Assembly (NCBI GenBank): GCA_002343485.1
Contig: DDST01000186.1
Coordinates: 15,939 to 29,773, forward strand
Direction: 5' to 3'
Source of the DNA: Proteobacteria bacterium UBA2383
GTDB lineage: Bacteria; Pseudomonadota; Gammaproteobacteria; Competibacterales; Competibacteraceae
Length of the DNA: 13,835 bases
Numbering within the stretch: the stretch's first letter is position 1; the number at the start of each line of letters is the position of its first letter. The notes under the pieces are model-generated. The model worked only from the letters and a program-made list of their open reading frames with translations, was not told the origin of the DNA and did not search any database. Positions 1 to 7,333 of this stretch are shown here, in pieces. The position numbers and the translations under genes were made by a program.

Positions 1-374
1 TCAAGGAAATTTCCTACATCCATGCCGAGGCTTATCCCGCTGGCGAACTCAAGCACGGGCCTTTGGCGCTGGTGGACGCCGACATGCCGGTGGTCTGCGT
101 GCTGCCTAAAGATGACCTGCTGGAGAAAGTGCTTTCCAATCTTCAGGAAGTACGGGCGCGCGGCGGGGTTCTATTCCTGTTTGCGGACCGGGAAGTGGAT
201 ACCCATCTTAGCGGTGTCGATACGCATGTGTTGTCACTCGGCGCCGTTCCGGAATCGATTGCTCCCATCGTATTTACCATCCCCCTGCAACTGCTGGCCT
301 ATCATGCCGCGGTACTCAAAGGCACGGATGTTGACCAGCCGCGTAATTTGGCCAAATCAGTCACGGTGGAATAG
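1..374 (+). CDS. glmS: Glutamine--fructose-6-phosphate aminotransferase (glucosamine-6-phosphate synthase), C-terminal part
   Basis: The gene is cut by the left window edge. The visible reading frame begins with the codon at 3-5 and gives the last 123 residues of GlmS. This cytoplasmic enzyme makes glucosamine-6-phosphate from fructose-6-phosphate and glutamine, the first step of UDP-GlcNAc synthesis for peptidoglycan and lipopolysaccharide. What is visible is the end of the second SIS (sugar isomerase) domain. It contains KEISYIHAEAYPAGELKHGP, holding the counterparts of E. coli isomerase residues Glu488 and His504. It ends in the almost invariant GlmS tail DQPRNLAKSVTVE, whose lysine corresponds to catalytic Lys603. 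The N-terminal glutaminase domain lies outside the window. The stop is TAG at 372-374, and a strong stem-loop follows about 30 nt later. Identification is very secure. There is one extra residue relative to the E. coli segment as I remember it. Confidence 0.97.
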   Translation, partial: KEISYIHAEAYPAGELKHGPLALVDADMPVVCVLPKDDLLEKVLSNLQEVRARGGVLFLFADREVDTHLSGVDTHVLSLGAVPESIAPIVFTIPLQLLAYHAAVLKGTDVDQPRNLAKSVTVE

Positions 375-403
375 TGAAGGGCACCACCTCGATCGCCAAA
401 AAG

Positions 404-437
404 AGGTTGAGTTGCCAAAAAGACGGCAACTCAACCT
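404..437. terminator. 13-bp perfect stem-loop between glmS and rhlE, possible terminator
   Basis: AGGTTGAGTTGCC (404-416) and GGCAACTCAACCT (425-437) are perfect reverse complements separated by an 8-nt loop, AAAAAGAC. On the + strand no T-run follows (GAAATCCTG), so it is not a textbook intrinsic terminator for glmS. On the - strand the stem is followed directly by CTTTTTGG, which would suit termination of leftward transcripts. A 10-bp direct repeat GCCAAAAAGA (395-404 and 414-423) brackets the left arm. Its position 30 nt after the glmS stop suggests 3'-end formation or mRNA protection, but this is inference. Confidence 0.5.
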
Positions 438-578
438 GAAATCCTGTTAAACTGCGCCATCGCGGCAGTGTTCCAGTCTCCTGCGCCGCGCCCTATCCCG
501 GTTAATCCCTGTTCATCCGCCGCAGACTGGCGCCGAACCCCGGTGCAGGCTGATGTTGCCTTTCATTCTTGGAGCCTC

Positions 579-1940
579 ATGTCGTTTTCTTCTCTTGGAC
601 TATCCGATGCCTTGGTTCGCGCCGTCACCGAACGCGGCTACACCGTTCCCACCCCGATCCAGCGGCAGGCAATCCCTGCCGTGCTATCGGGTGGCGATCT
701 GCTCGCTGGCGCCCAGACCGGCACCGGCAAAACCGCCGGTTTTACCTTGCCGATTTTGCAGCGTCTCGCCGCTGACAACGGCAAAAATACCAACGCGGGT
801 GGCCACGCGCCGATCCGCGCCTTGATTCTCACCCCAACTCGTGAGCTGGCTGCGCAGGTTGAGGAAAGCGTGCGCGAGTATGGCAAGTATGTAAAATTGA
901 AGTCGATGGTGATGTTTGGCGGCGTCGGCATCCAACCGCAAATTCAGCAGTTGCGAAACCGGGTAGATATCCTCGTAGCAACTCCAGGCCGTCTGCTGGA
1001 CCACGTAGGACAGGGGACGTTAAACTTATCGCGGATCGAAGTGCTCGTACTGGACGAAGCTGACCGGATGCTGGATATGGGCTTTATCCATGATATTAAG
1101 AAAGTGCTGGCGCTCTTGCCTCGTAAACGTCAGAATTTGCTGTTTTCCGCCACCTTTTCCGAAGAAATCCGGACGCTGGCCGATAGCCTGCTCAACCGGC
1201 CGGCCTTGATCGAAGCCGCTCGCCGCAATGCCCCCGCCGAGGCGGTGACCCAGCGCGTATATTTGGTTGATCGCGAACGGAAGCGTGAGTTGCTAGCCCA
1301 TCTCATCCGGGAGAACCGCTGGCGTCAGGTATTAGTGTTTACCCGCACCAAACATGGCGCCAACCGGCTATCCGAACAACTCACTAAAGGCGGCATTTCC
1401 GCGCTGGCCATTCACGGCAACAAGAGCCAATCCGCGCGAACCCATGCATTGGCGCAGTTCAAGAGCGGCGCGTTGCCGGTGCTGGTCGCGACCGATATTG
1501 CCGCCCGGGGCATCGACATTATTGAACTGCCGCATGTGGTCAATTTTGAGTTGCCGAATGTGCCAGAGGACTATATCCATCGCATCGGGCGCACCGGTCG
1601 CGCCGGTGCAGAGGGAGAGGCCGTTTCGCTGGTCTGCGTGGATGAGCACAAGCTACTGGCAGACATTGAAAAGGTACTCAAGCGCTCCGTACCTAGAGAA
1701 GTGATTCCCGGTTTTGAACCGGACCCGCGCATCCAGGCTGAACCAATTCCGAATGGCCGCAATCGCGGCCCGGCACCCAGCCGCAGTCCTTCCAGAAACC
1801 ACGCCCCTTCTCGTGCGCATACCGAGTCAGCACGGCCGCTTCATTCGCGTGAAACGCTTTCTGGACGAGGCCGTCCGGCAAAAACAGCTGTTCAGTCTTC
1901 TCGAAAAGCCGTTAAGATTCCAGCTCTGATGGGGGGCTAG
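579..1940 (+). CDS. rhlE: DEAD-box ATP-dependent RNA helicase, RhlE type
   Basis: A 453-residue cytoplasmic RNA helicase that unwinds short RNA duplexes using ATP; the family acts in ribosome assembly and RNA turnover. The motifs occur in family order: Q motif GYTVPTPIQ (20-28), Walker A AQTGTGKT (45-52), PTREL (86-90), TPGR (135-138), DEAD (159-162), SAT (190-192), VFTRTK (253-258), ATDIAARGID (304-313) and HRIGRTGR (334-341). After about residue 385 the chain is basic and rich in Arg, Ser and Pro, as expected for an RNA-binding tail. I chose ATG 579 because MSFSSLGLSDALVRAV matches the usual RhlE N-terminus and GGAG lies at 571-574. The frame is also open from an ATG at 468, but that 37-residue extension (Pro/Ser/Trp rich) does not resemble the family. 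It could equally be called a generic DEAD-box protein; the opening sequence favours RhlE. Confidence 0.93.
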   Translation: MSFSSLGLSDALVRAVTERGYTVPTPIQRQAIPAVLSGGDLLAGAQTGTGKTAGFTLPILQRLAADNGKNTNAGGHAPIRALILTPTRELAAQVEESVREYGKYVKLKSMVMFGGVGIQPQIQQLRNRVDILVATPGRLLDHVGQGTLNLSRIEVLVLDEADRMLDMGFIHDIKKVLALLPRKRQNLLFSATFSEEIRTLADSLLNRPALIEAARRNAPAEAVTQRVYLVDRERKRELLAHLIRENRWRQVLVFTRTKHGANRLSEQLTKGGISALAIHGNKSQSARTHALAQFKSGALPVLVATDIAARGIDIIELPHVVNFELPNVPEDYIHRIGRTGRAGAEGEAVSLVCVDEHKLLADIEKVLKRSVPREVIPGFEPDPRIQAEPIPNGRNRGPAPSRSPSRNHAPSRAHTESARPLHSRETLSGRGRPAKTAVQSSRKAVKIPALMGG

Positions 1941-1958
1941 CCCAAGTAATCGTTCGTT

Positions 1959-1984
1959 CCCTTCTCCCATCGGCGGAAGAAGGG
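1959..1984. repeat. Inverted repeat between rhlE and rfbA
   Basis: CCCTTCT (1959-1965) pairs with AGAAGGG (1978-1984). One mismatch and two further C-G pairs could extend the stem inward. It lies 19 nt after the rhlE stop and ends 15 nt before the rfbA start. No T-run follows, so Rho-independent termination is not supported. It may be a 3' mRNA structure, or it may affect access to the rfbA start region. Confidence 0.35.
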
Positions 1985-1999
1985 TCAAGAGTATAAGGT

Positions 2000-2884
2000 A
2001 TGGCATACAAAGGCATTATCCTCGCTGGTGGCTCCGGCACCCGGCTGCACCCGTTGACCATTTCAGTCAGCAAGCAGCTTATGCCGGTTTATGACAAACC
2101 GATGATCTACTACCCAATCGCCACGTTGATGCTGGCGGACATCCGGGACATTCTGATTATCACCACGCCCCACGATCAGGGGGCGTATCAAACCCTGTTA
2201 GGCGATGGCCACCAGTGGGGCATCCGTTTTCAGTATGCCGTGCAACCCAATCCTGACGGATTGGCTCAAGCATTCCTGATCGGTGAGTCCTTCATTGGCG
2301 CTGATCCGGCCTGTCTGATCCTCGGCGACAATATCTACTATGGTCAGGGTCTATCGGCCATGTTACGCCGGGCAACGGCGCGCACCCAGGGCGCCACAGT
2401 GTTCGGGTACTATGTGCGTGACCCGGAACGCTATGGTGTGGTCAGCTTTGACGCCCACGGCCGGGCGATTAACATCGAGGAAAAACCGAAGCAACCTAAG
2501 TCCCACTATGCGGTGACCGGGTTGTATTTCTACGATAATGACGTGGTGAATGTCGCTAAGAACATCCAGCCATCGGCGCGTGGTGAACTAGAAATCACTG
2601 ACGTTAACAAGGTCTATCTGGAACGCAGCGCGTTGAATGTTGAGCTGTTGGGACGGGGTTATGCCTGGCTGGATACCGGCACCCACGAATCACTGCTGGC
2701 GGCGGCTCACTTCATGCAAGTGGTCGAACAACGGCAGGGATTGAAAATCGCCTGCCCCGAAGAAATCGCCTGGCGCATGGGTTACATTGACGACGCACAA
2801 TTGGCGCGGCTGGCAGCGCCACTGGCTAAAAACGGCTATGGCCAATACTTGCAAGAACTGTTGCAACTAAGGAATGCACCGTGA
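2000..2884 (+). CDS. rfbA: Glucose-1-phosphate thymidylyltransferase (RmlA)
   Basis: This cytoplasmic enzyme joins dTTP and glucose-1-phosphate to give dTDP-glucose, the first step of dTDP-L-rhamnose synthesis. The protein has 294 residues, the usual length. Visible motifs are the nucleotide-binding signature LAGGSGTRL (8-16), SKQLMPVYDKPMIYYP (24-39), VQPNPDGLAQAF (81-92), LGDNIYYG with its metal-binding Asp110, EEKP with Lys162, and GYAWLDTGTHES with Asp225. These line up almost residue for residue with enterobacterial RmlA. ATG 2000 is the natural start given the conserved KGIILAGG opening. The nearest purine-rich run, AAGG at 1995-1998, is only 1 nt from the ATG, so ribosome binding looks weak or relies on GGAAGAAGGG further upstream. 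The stop overlaps the GTG start of rfbC by 4 nt, indicating translational coupling. Confidence 0.97.
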   Translation: MAYKGIILAGGSGTRLHPLTISVSKQLMPVYDKPMIYYPIATLMLADIRDILIITTPHDQGAYQTLLGDGHQWGIRFQYAVQPNPDGLAQAFLIGESFIGADPACLILGDNIYYGQGLSAMLRRATARTQGATVFGYYVRDPERYGVVSFDAHGRAINIEEKPKQPKSHYAVTGLYFYDNDVVNVAKNIQPSARGELEITDVNKVYLERSALNVELLGRGYAWLDTGTHESLLAAAHFMQVVEQRQGLKIACPEEIAWRMGYIDDAQLARLAAPLAKNGYGQYLQELLQLRNAP

Positions 2885-3438
2885 AAGTGATTGCGACGGA
2901 ACTACCGGGCGTGTTGTTACTAGAACCTAAAGCCTTCGGTGATGCGCGCGGCTTTTTCATGGAAACCTGGCAAGCGGCACGCTACCACGAAGCGGGAATG
3001 CCGGAGCGCTTCGTCCAGGACAACCACTCCCGTTCCCGGCAGGGTGTGTTGCGTGGCCTGCATTACCAGCTCACGCAACCCCAGGGTAAACTGGTTTGGG
3101 TCACGCGCGGCGCGGTTTTCGATGTTGCCGTCGACATTCGCCGGGGGTCACCGCATTTTGGCCGCTGGTATGGCTGTCTGCTGGACGATGCCGATCATCG
3201 GCAACTGTATATTCCACCTGGCTTTGCTCACGGTTTTTGCGTCGTATCGGAGGAAGCGGATTTCTTCTATAAATGCACCGATTACTACCACCCGCAATCA
3301 GAACGCGGTATCGCCTGGAATGATCCTGAAATTGGCATTCAATGGCCATTAAGTAATGTTTCGCTGTCGGGCAAGGATCAGCAAAACCGCCCCTTACATG
3401 AACAAGCGCCTGAAAATTTGCCGGTTTACGAGAATTAA
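2881..3438 (+). CDS. rfbC: dTDP-4-dehydrorhamnose 3,5-epimerase (RmlC)
   Basis: RmlC inverts C3 and C5 of dTDP-4-keto-6-deoxyglucose, the third step of dTDP-L-rhamnose synthesis. The 185-residue protein has the expected length and cupin-type conserved segments. These include FVQDNHSRSRQGVLRGLHYQ (44-63), with the catalytic His61, GKLVWVTRGAVFDVAVDIRRGSP with Lys70, IPPGFAHGF (111-119), FFYKCTDYY with Tyr130, the likely general acid, and LSGKD with Asp166, the partner of the catalytic His. Residue roles are assigned by analogy with Salmonella RmlC. The start is GTG 2881, which overlaps the rfbA stop (GTGA); AAGGA at 2869-2873 sits 7 nt upstream and supports it. rfbD follows after 3 nt. Confidence 0.96.
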   Translation: MKVIATELPGVLLLEPKAFGDARGFFMETWQAARYHEAGMPERFVQDNHSRSRQGVLRGLHYQLTQPQGKLVWVTRGAVFDVAVDIRRGSPHFGRWYGCLLDDADHRQLYIPPGFAHGFCVVSEEADFFYKCTDYYHPQSERGIAWNDPEIGIQWPLSNVSLSGKDQQNRPLHEQAPENLPVYEN

Positions 3439-3441
3439 GTA

Positions 3442-4320
3442 ATGCAAATCATTGTCACCGGGGCGCAAGGCCAGGTTGGTTGGGAATTGACCCGTCGTGC
3501 GCTTGGGCTGGGCCATACCGTGCTAGCCTGGGATCAAGCGGAGCTGGATATCACCGATGCCGCTGCTGTGGATCATGCTCTGAACGCCAGCGGCGCGGAC
3601 GTGGTGATCAACGCAGCAGCCTATACAGCGGTAGATAAAGCTGAGCAGGAGCCAACATGGGCTTTTGCGGTCAACCAAGACGGTCCTGCCCATCTCGCCG
3701 CTGCCTGCGCCCGGCTGAATATTCCGTTGTTGCATATTTCTACTGATTACGTCTATGACGGCGCTAAACCGGCTCCGTATGTCGAGGATGATCCAACTGC
3801 GCCAATAGGCGTGTATGGCGCCAGCAAGTTGGCCGGTGATGAGGCGGTGCGCCGGTTATTGCCTCGGCACCTGATCCTGCGGGTGAGTTGGGTATTTGGT
3901 GTTCACGGCCACAACTTTGTTAAGACCATTCTGCGGCTAGCGCGGGAACGGGAAGAATTGCGGGTGGTCGCCGATCAGCGGGGCTGCCCGACGTTCGCTG
4001 GCGATATTGCCGATACCCTGCTGGAGCTGGCTGAACGCAGCGCTGAAATCGATGTAAATAACACTTGGGGCACGTACCACTATTGCGGGGAACCGGCAAC
4101 CACCTGGCATGGCTTTGCCCGCGCCATTGTCGAAATGGCCCGCGAACGTGAACCGCTCCCGGTTAGAACGGTAACCGCTATTACGACCGCTGATTATCCA
4201 ACTCCCGCTGCTCGACCGGTTAATTCCGTGCTGGACTGTTCACATTTAGCCACACAATTTGATATTCAGCCTCGTCCTTGGCGCGAGGGCTTGAAGGCGC
4301 TGCTGTCGTCTAACTACTAA
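3442..4320 (+). CDS. rfbD: dTDP-4-dehydrorhamnose reductase (RmlD)
   Basis: RmlD reduces dTDP-4-keto-L-rhamnose with NAD(P)H to dTDP-L-rhamnose, the last step of the pathway. The 292-residue protein is a short-chain dehydrogenase with an extended SDR fold. It shows the Rossmann motif TGAQGQVG (6-13), NAAAYTAVDKAE (57-68), the STDYVYDG segment (100-107) supplying the catalytic Thr, and the catalytic Tyr125-xxx-Lys129 in YGASK. It also has the typical C-terminal RPVNSVLDCS. The start is ATG 3442, 3 nt after rfbC; only a weak GAG at 3430-3432 serves as ribosome binding site, so coupling to rfbC is likely. The gene ends 17 nt before gspE, and I see no terminator between them. Confidence 0.96.
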   Translation: MQIIVTGAQGQVGWELTRRALGLGHTVLAWDQAELDITDAAAVDHALNASGADVVINAAAYTAVDKAEQEPTWAFAVNQDGPAHLAAACARLNIPLLHISTDYVYDGAKPAPYVEDDPTAPIGVYGASKLAGDEAVRRLLPRHLILRVSWVFGVHGHNFVKTILRLAREREELRVVADQRGCPTFAGDIADTLLELAERSAEIDVNNTWGTYHYCGEPATTWHGFARAIVEMAREREPLPVRTVTAITTADYPTPAARPVNSVLDCSHLATQFDIQPRPWREGLKALLSSNY

Positions 4321-4337
4321 CCACTGTCCACTCAGCC

Positions 4338-6056
4338 ATGTCTGTTGATCTTGGTGAATTGCTGGTAGCCCACCAAAAACTGGCCGATGCCGATCTGCAA
4401 CGCGCCCGGCGTGTGCAGGAAGGGACGGGCGAAAGCCTGGATACCCTGTTGCTCAAGCTGGGGCTGGTCTCAGAGCGCGATTTGGCTGATGCGCTGGCGG
4501 CGCAACTGAGTCTGCCACTGGTCCGGCCTGCCGATTATCCGGATACGCCAGTGACGAATGGAATCATTTCACCGCGTTTTCTCAAAGAGGCGCGTGCCAT
4601 TCCCTTGGCCGAGGATGAAGAACAAGGACTGATCGTGGCAATGGCCAATCCCACCGACGAGTACGTACTATCGGCACTGCGGCTGGCTACCGGCAAGACG
4701 ATCCAGCCGCAAGTCGGTATTCCTTCGGAATTGGAAGTTGCGTTTGAACGGCTGTACGGCAGTGGGCGTTCGGCGATGGGCCAAATTGTGGATTCCATCG
4801 GTCTGGCTGACGATCTCACCGACGAAGAGCAGATTCAGCATCTCAAGGATCTGGCGAGCGAAGCACCGGTTATCCGCTTGGTCAACCTGATGGTCGCCCG
4901 CGCTGTCGATTCAAGAGCTTCGGATATTCACATCGAGCCCTTCGAAAACCGGCTCAAGGTACGCTACCGGGTGGATGGCGTGTTGCGCGAGGTAGAATCA
5001 CCGCCGTCACGATTGTCGGCAGCCGTAATCTCCCGTATCAAGATCATGGCCAAACTGAATATCGCTGAGCGGCGGCTGCCGCAGGACGGACGGATTCAGT
5101 TGCGGGCGCAAGGCAAAGAAATCGACTTACGCGTGTCGACCGTGCCGACCCTGTGGGGGGAAAGCGTGGTGATGCGTATTCTCGACAAGGCCAGCATGGT
5201 GCTGAATTTCGAGGCGCTGGGTTTCAGTCCGCGCACCCTCAAGCGCTTTCTCGATGTATTGATGATGCCGCATGGCATCATCGTAGTGACCGGTCCGACC
5301 GGCAGCGGCAAAACCACGACTTTGTACACCGCCTTGCTGACCTTAAACACGCCTGAGCGAAAAATCCTCACGGTCGAAGATCCGGTGGAATACCAATTAG
5401 AGGGTATCAATCAAATTCAGGTTAAGCCACAGATCAACCTGACTTTCGCCAACGCCCTGCGCTCCATCGTTCGCCAAGACCCCGATGTAATCATGATCGG
5501 CGAAATGCGCGACCTGGAGACCGCTGGCATCGCGGTACAGTCGGCACTGACCGGTCACTTGGTATTATCGACTCTGCACACCAATGATGCGGCTGGCGGC
5601 GTGACCCGGCTACTGGACATGGGAGTGGACGATTATTTACTGACCTCCACCATCAACGGCATTCTGGCCCAGCGGTTAGTGCGGTTGCTTTGCACGCACT
5701 GCCGCGAACCCTACCCGGCTTTGCCCGAGCTGGTTGAAGAAATGCGCCTGTATCGTTTTGTCGAGGCCCATGATGCAACTCCAAAAGATACGATAACCCT
5801 CTATAAGGCGGTGGGTTGCGAGCAATGCGGTGGTACGGGCTATCGAGGCCGGGCGGCGATTATGGAGTTTCTGCTCATGAGCGATCCGCTGCGCCGGTTG
5901 GTACTTAAGCATGCTGATGCCACCGTGCTACAAGCCGAAGCACAGAAGGAAGGTATGGACACCATGTACGAGGATGGTTTGCGGAAAGCCGTGGCTGGCC
6001 AGACCACCATCGAGGAAGTGCTACGGGTGACCACTCAGCAGGAGCAGGAGGCGTAG
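4338..6056 (+). CDS. gspE: Type II secretion system ATPase GspE
   Basis: GspE is the cytoplasmic hexameric ATPase that powers pseudopilus assembly and docks on GspL. The protein has 572 residues. An N-terminal GspE/PilB-type domain (about 1-145) precedes the ATPase core, which has EAPVIRLVN and ASDIHIEP (194-201). Further on are the Walker A GPTGSGKT (319-326), the Asp box VEDPVEY (346-352), the Walker B region DVIMIGEMRD (383-392) and the His box LTGHLVLSTLHTNDA (404-418). The zinc-binding tetracysteine pair is Cys452-xx-Cys455 and Cys494-xx-Cys497. The zinc motif and C-terminal GYRGR are typical of GspE and PilB. The surrounding gsp genes make T2SS the clear assignment. GEMRD replaces the more usual GEIRD, a conservative change. 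No good ribosome binding site is seen before ATG 4338, but the next in-frame sequence matches the family N-terminus. Confidence 0.96.
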   Translation: MSVDLGELLVAHQKLADADLQRARRVQEGTGESLDTLLLKLGLVSERDLADALAAQLSLPLVRPADYPDTPVTNGIISPRFLKEARAIPLAEDEEQGLIVAMANPTDEYVLSALRLATGKTIQPQVGIPSELEVAFERLYGSGRSAMGQIVDSIGLADDLTDEEQIQHLKDLASEAPVIRLVNLMVARAVDSRASDIHIEPFENRLKVRYRVDGVLREVESPPSRLSAAVISRIKIMAKLNIAERRLPQDGRIQLRAQGKEIDLRVSTVPTLWGESVVMRILDKASMVLNFEALGFSPRTLKRFLDVLMMPHGIIVVTGPTGSGKTTTLYTALLTLNTPERKILTVEDPVEYQLEGINQIQVKPQINLTFANALRSIVRQDPDVIMIGEMRDLETAGIAVQSALTGHLVLSTLHTNDAAGGVTRLLDMGVDDYLLTSTINGILAQRLVRLLCTHCREPYPALPELVEEMRLYRFVEAHDATPKDTITLYKAVGCEQCGGTGYRGRAAIMEFLLMSDPLRRLVLKHADATVLQAEAQKEGMDTMYEDGLRKAVAGQTTIEEVLRVTTQQEQEA

Positions 6057-7277
6057 ATGCCCCGCTATCGCTATGAGGCAGTGGACAGTGCTGGCGAAGT
6101 ATTGCGCGATGAGGTCGAAGCACCAACCTCAGAAGCAGCGGTTGAGCGGTTGCGTGATCAGGGTTTGCTACCTCTGTCGGTCAAAGAGGCTAAGCGTGGT
6201 TTTCTGCACAGCGGTCTCGGTCAGCCATTGTTCAGCCAGCGCCGGGCATTATCTCGCAAGTCTGTCATGTTGTTGACGCAACAGTTAGCCAGCCTGCTCC
6301 ACGCGGGCATGCCGCTTGATCGAGCGTTAACCATTCTGATCGGGGTTAATGATGATGAGCAGGCGCGGGCGTTGCTGGAGCGGGTTCAGGAGAAGGTGCG
6401 GGGCGGCTCCTCACTCGCGGATGCTCTGGAGGCGCAGGGAGCATTTTCGCGTTTCTACCTGAACATGATTCGTGCGGGCGAAGCGGGCGGGGCATTGGAA
6501 GTCGTGCTGAAGAGATTGACTGAATTTCTGGAGCGGTCGCAGGCGTTGCGGGAAACCGTGACTTCAGCGTTGATCTACCCCATTATTTTGCTGACCGTTT
6601 CGGCATTGTCGGTGATTATTCTGCTGACTTTTGTGGTGCCGCAGTTCCAACGGCTATTTGCAGATGCAGGCAAAGCGTTGCCACTGGCCACTCAGATCGT
6701 GATTGCGGTGGGTGATGGTTTTCGCCATTACTGGTGGGCCGGAGTCATTCTGATCATATTGGGGATTATGGCGTTACGCCAGCAATTGAGCCAGCCAGAG
6801 AACCGCACCCGCTGGGATCGCTGGTTATTACGCCTGCCCTTGCTTGGCGACCTGATCGCTAAAGTGGAAACAGCCCGGCTGTCACGAACGTTGGGAACCC
6901 TGCTGGGCAACGGAGTGTCGCTATTGAACGCGCTGACGATTGTCCGGGAGACACTGAGCAATCAAGTGATGGCAGCAGCGCTCGGTGAAGTGGCCGAACA
7001 CGTCAAGACTGGAAGAGGGTTGGCTGAGCCATTGCAAGACACTGAGAATTTTCCCAAATTGGCGGTGCAGATGATTCGGGTCGGCGAGGAAACCGGCCAG
7101 CTGCAAGAAATGTTGATCCAGATCGCGGACACCTACGATGGAGAAGTGCAGACGGCGGTCAAGCGATTGCTGACCCTGCTGGAGCCGGTCATGATTTTAG
7201 GCCTAGGCGTAATCATCGCCGGCATTATCATGTCGATTCTGGTCGCGATTCTGAGTTTGAACGAACTGGCTTTTTAA
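6057..7277 (+). CDS. gspF: Type II secretion system inner-membrane platform protein GspF
   Basis: GspF is the polytopic inner-membrane core of the T2SS assembly platform, contacting GspE and GspL. The 406 residues have the family layout. The opening MPRYRYEAVDSAGEVLRDEVEA is followed by a first cytoplasmic GspF domain (about 70-192) containing LLTQQLASLLHAGMPLDRAL. Membrane segments lie at about 171-194 and 223-240. A second GspF domain follows, with LSRTLGTLLGNGVSLLNAL (275-293) and MIRVGEETGQL (339-349), and a final membrane segment at about 376-400. ATG 6057 directly follows the gspE stop, with a perfect AGGAGG at 6046-6051 and 5-nt spacing. The two GspF domain repeats and length are normal. 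The next gene is separated by 56 nt containing structured repeats. Confidence 0.96.
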   Translation: MPRYRYEAVDSAGEVLRDEVEAPTSEAAVERLRDQGLLPLSVKEAKRGFLHSGLGQPLFSQRRALSRKSVMLLTQQLASLLHAGMPLDRALTILIGVNDDEQARALLERVQEKVRGGSSLADALEAQGAFSRFYLNMIRAGEAGGALEVVLKRLTEFLERSQALRETVTSALIYPIILLTVSALSVIILLTFVVPQFQRLFADAGKALPLATQIVIAVGDGFRHYWWAGVILIILGIMALRQQLSQPENRTRWDRWLLRLPLLGDLIAKVETARLSRTLGTLLGNGVSLLNALTIVRETLSNQVMAAALGEVAEHVKTGRGLAEPLQDTENFPKLAVQMIRVGEETGQLQEMLIQIADTYDGEVQTAVKRLLTLLEPVMILGLGVIIAGIIMSILVAILSLNELAF

Positions 7278-7279
7278 AG

Positions 7280-7321
7280 ATATCAGGTTCCAGGCAAAAC
7301 CTGATACCTGACGTCTGATAT
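7280..7321. repeat. Overlapping inverted repeats and heptamer tract in the gspF-gspG spacer
   Basis: TATCAGGTT (7281-7289) and AACCTGATA (7298-7306) form a perfect 9-bp stem with an 8-nt loop. A competing pair uses the same left side: ATATCAG (7280-7286) with CTGATAT (7315-7321), so the two hairpins exclude each other. The right half is also heptamer-periodic: CTGATAC, CTGACGT, CTGATAT at 7301-7321. The tract begins 2 nt after the gspF stop and ends just before the gspG ribosome binding site. This is one of the two largest gaps in the T2SS operon. A role in mRNA stability or processing ahead of the major pseudopilin is inference. Confidence 0.6.
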
Positions 7322-7326
7322 AGGGG
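7322..7326 (+). promoter_or_regulatory. Ribosome binding site for gspG deciding the GTG start
   Basis: AGGGG lies 7 nt before GTG 7334. The alternative ATG 7349 has only GAGAA at 7336-7340. This favours the longer, 16-residue leader. Confidence 0.5.
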
Positions 7327-7333
7327 TACCTGA

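Noticed and set aside
445..453. Possible extended -10 promoter (TG then TAAACT) upstream of rhlE
   Set aside because: Only four of six -10 positions match and no convincing -35 lies at the right distance; too weak to annotate.
468..578. In-frame ATG giving RhlE a 37-residue N-terminal extension
   Set aside because: The extension is low complexity and unlike RhlE, whereas ATG 579 gives the family's usual MSF-SLGL opening with GGAG upstream.
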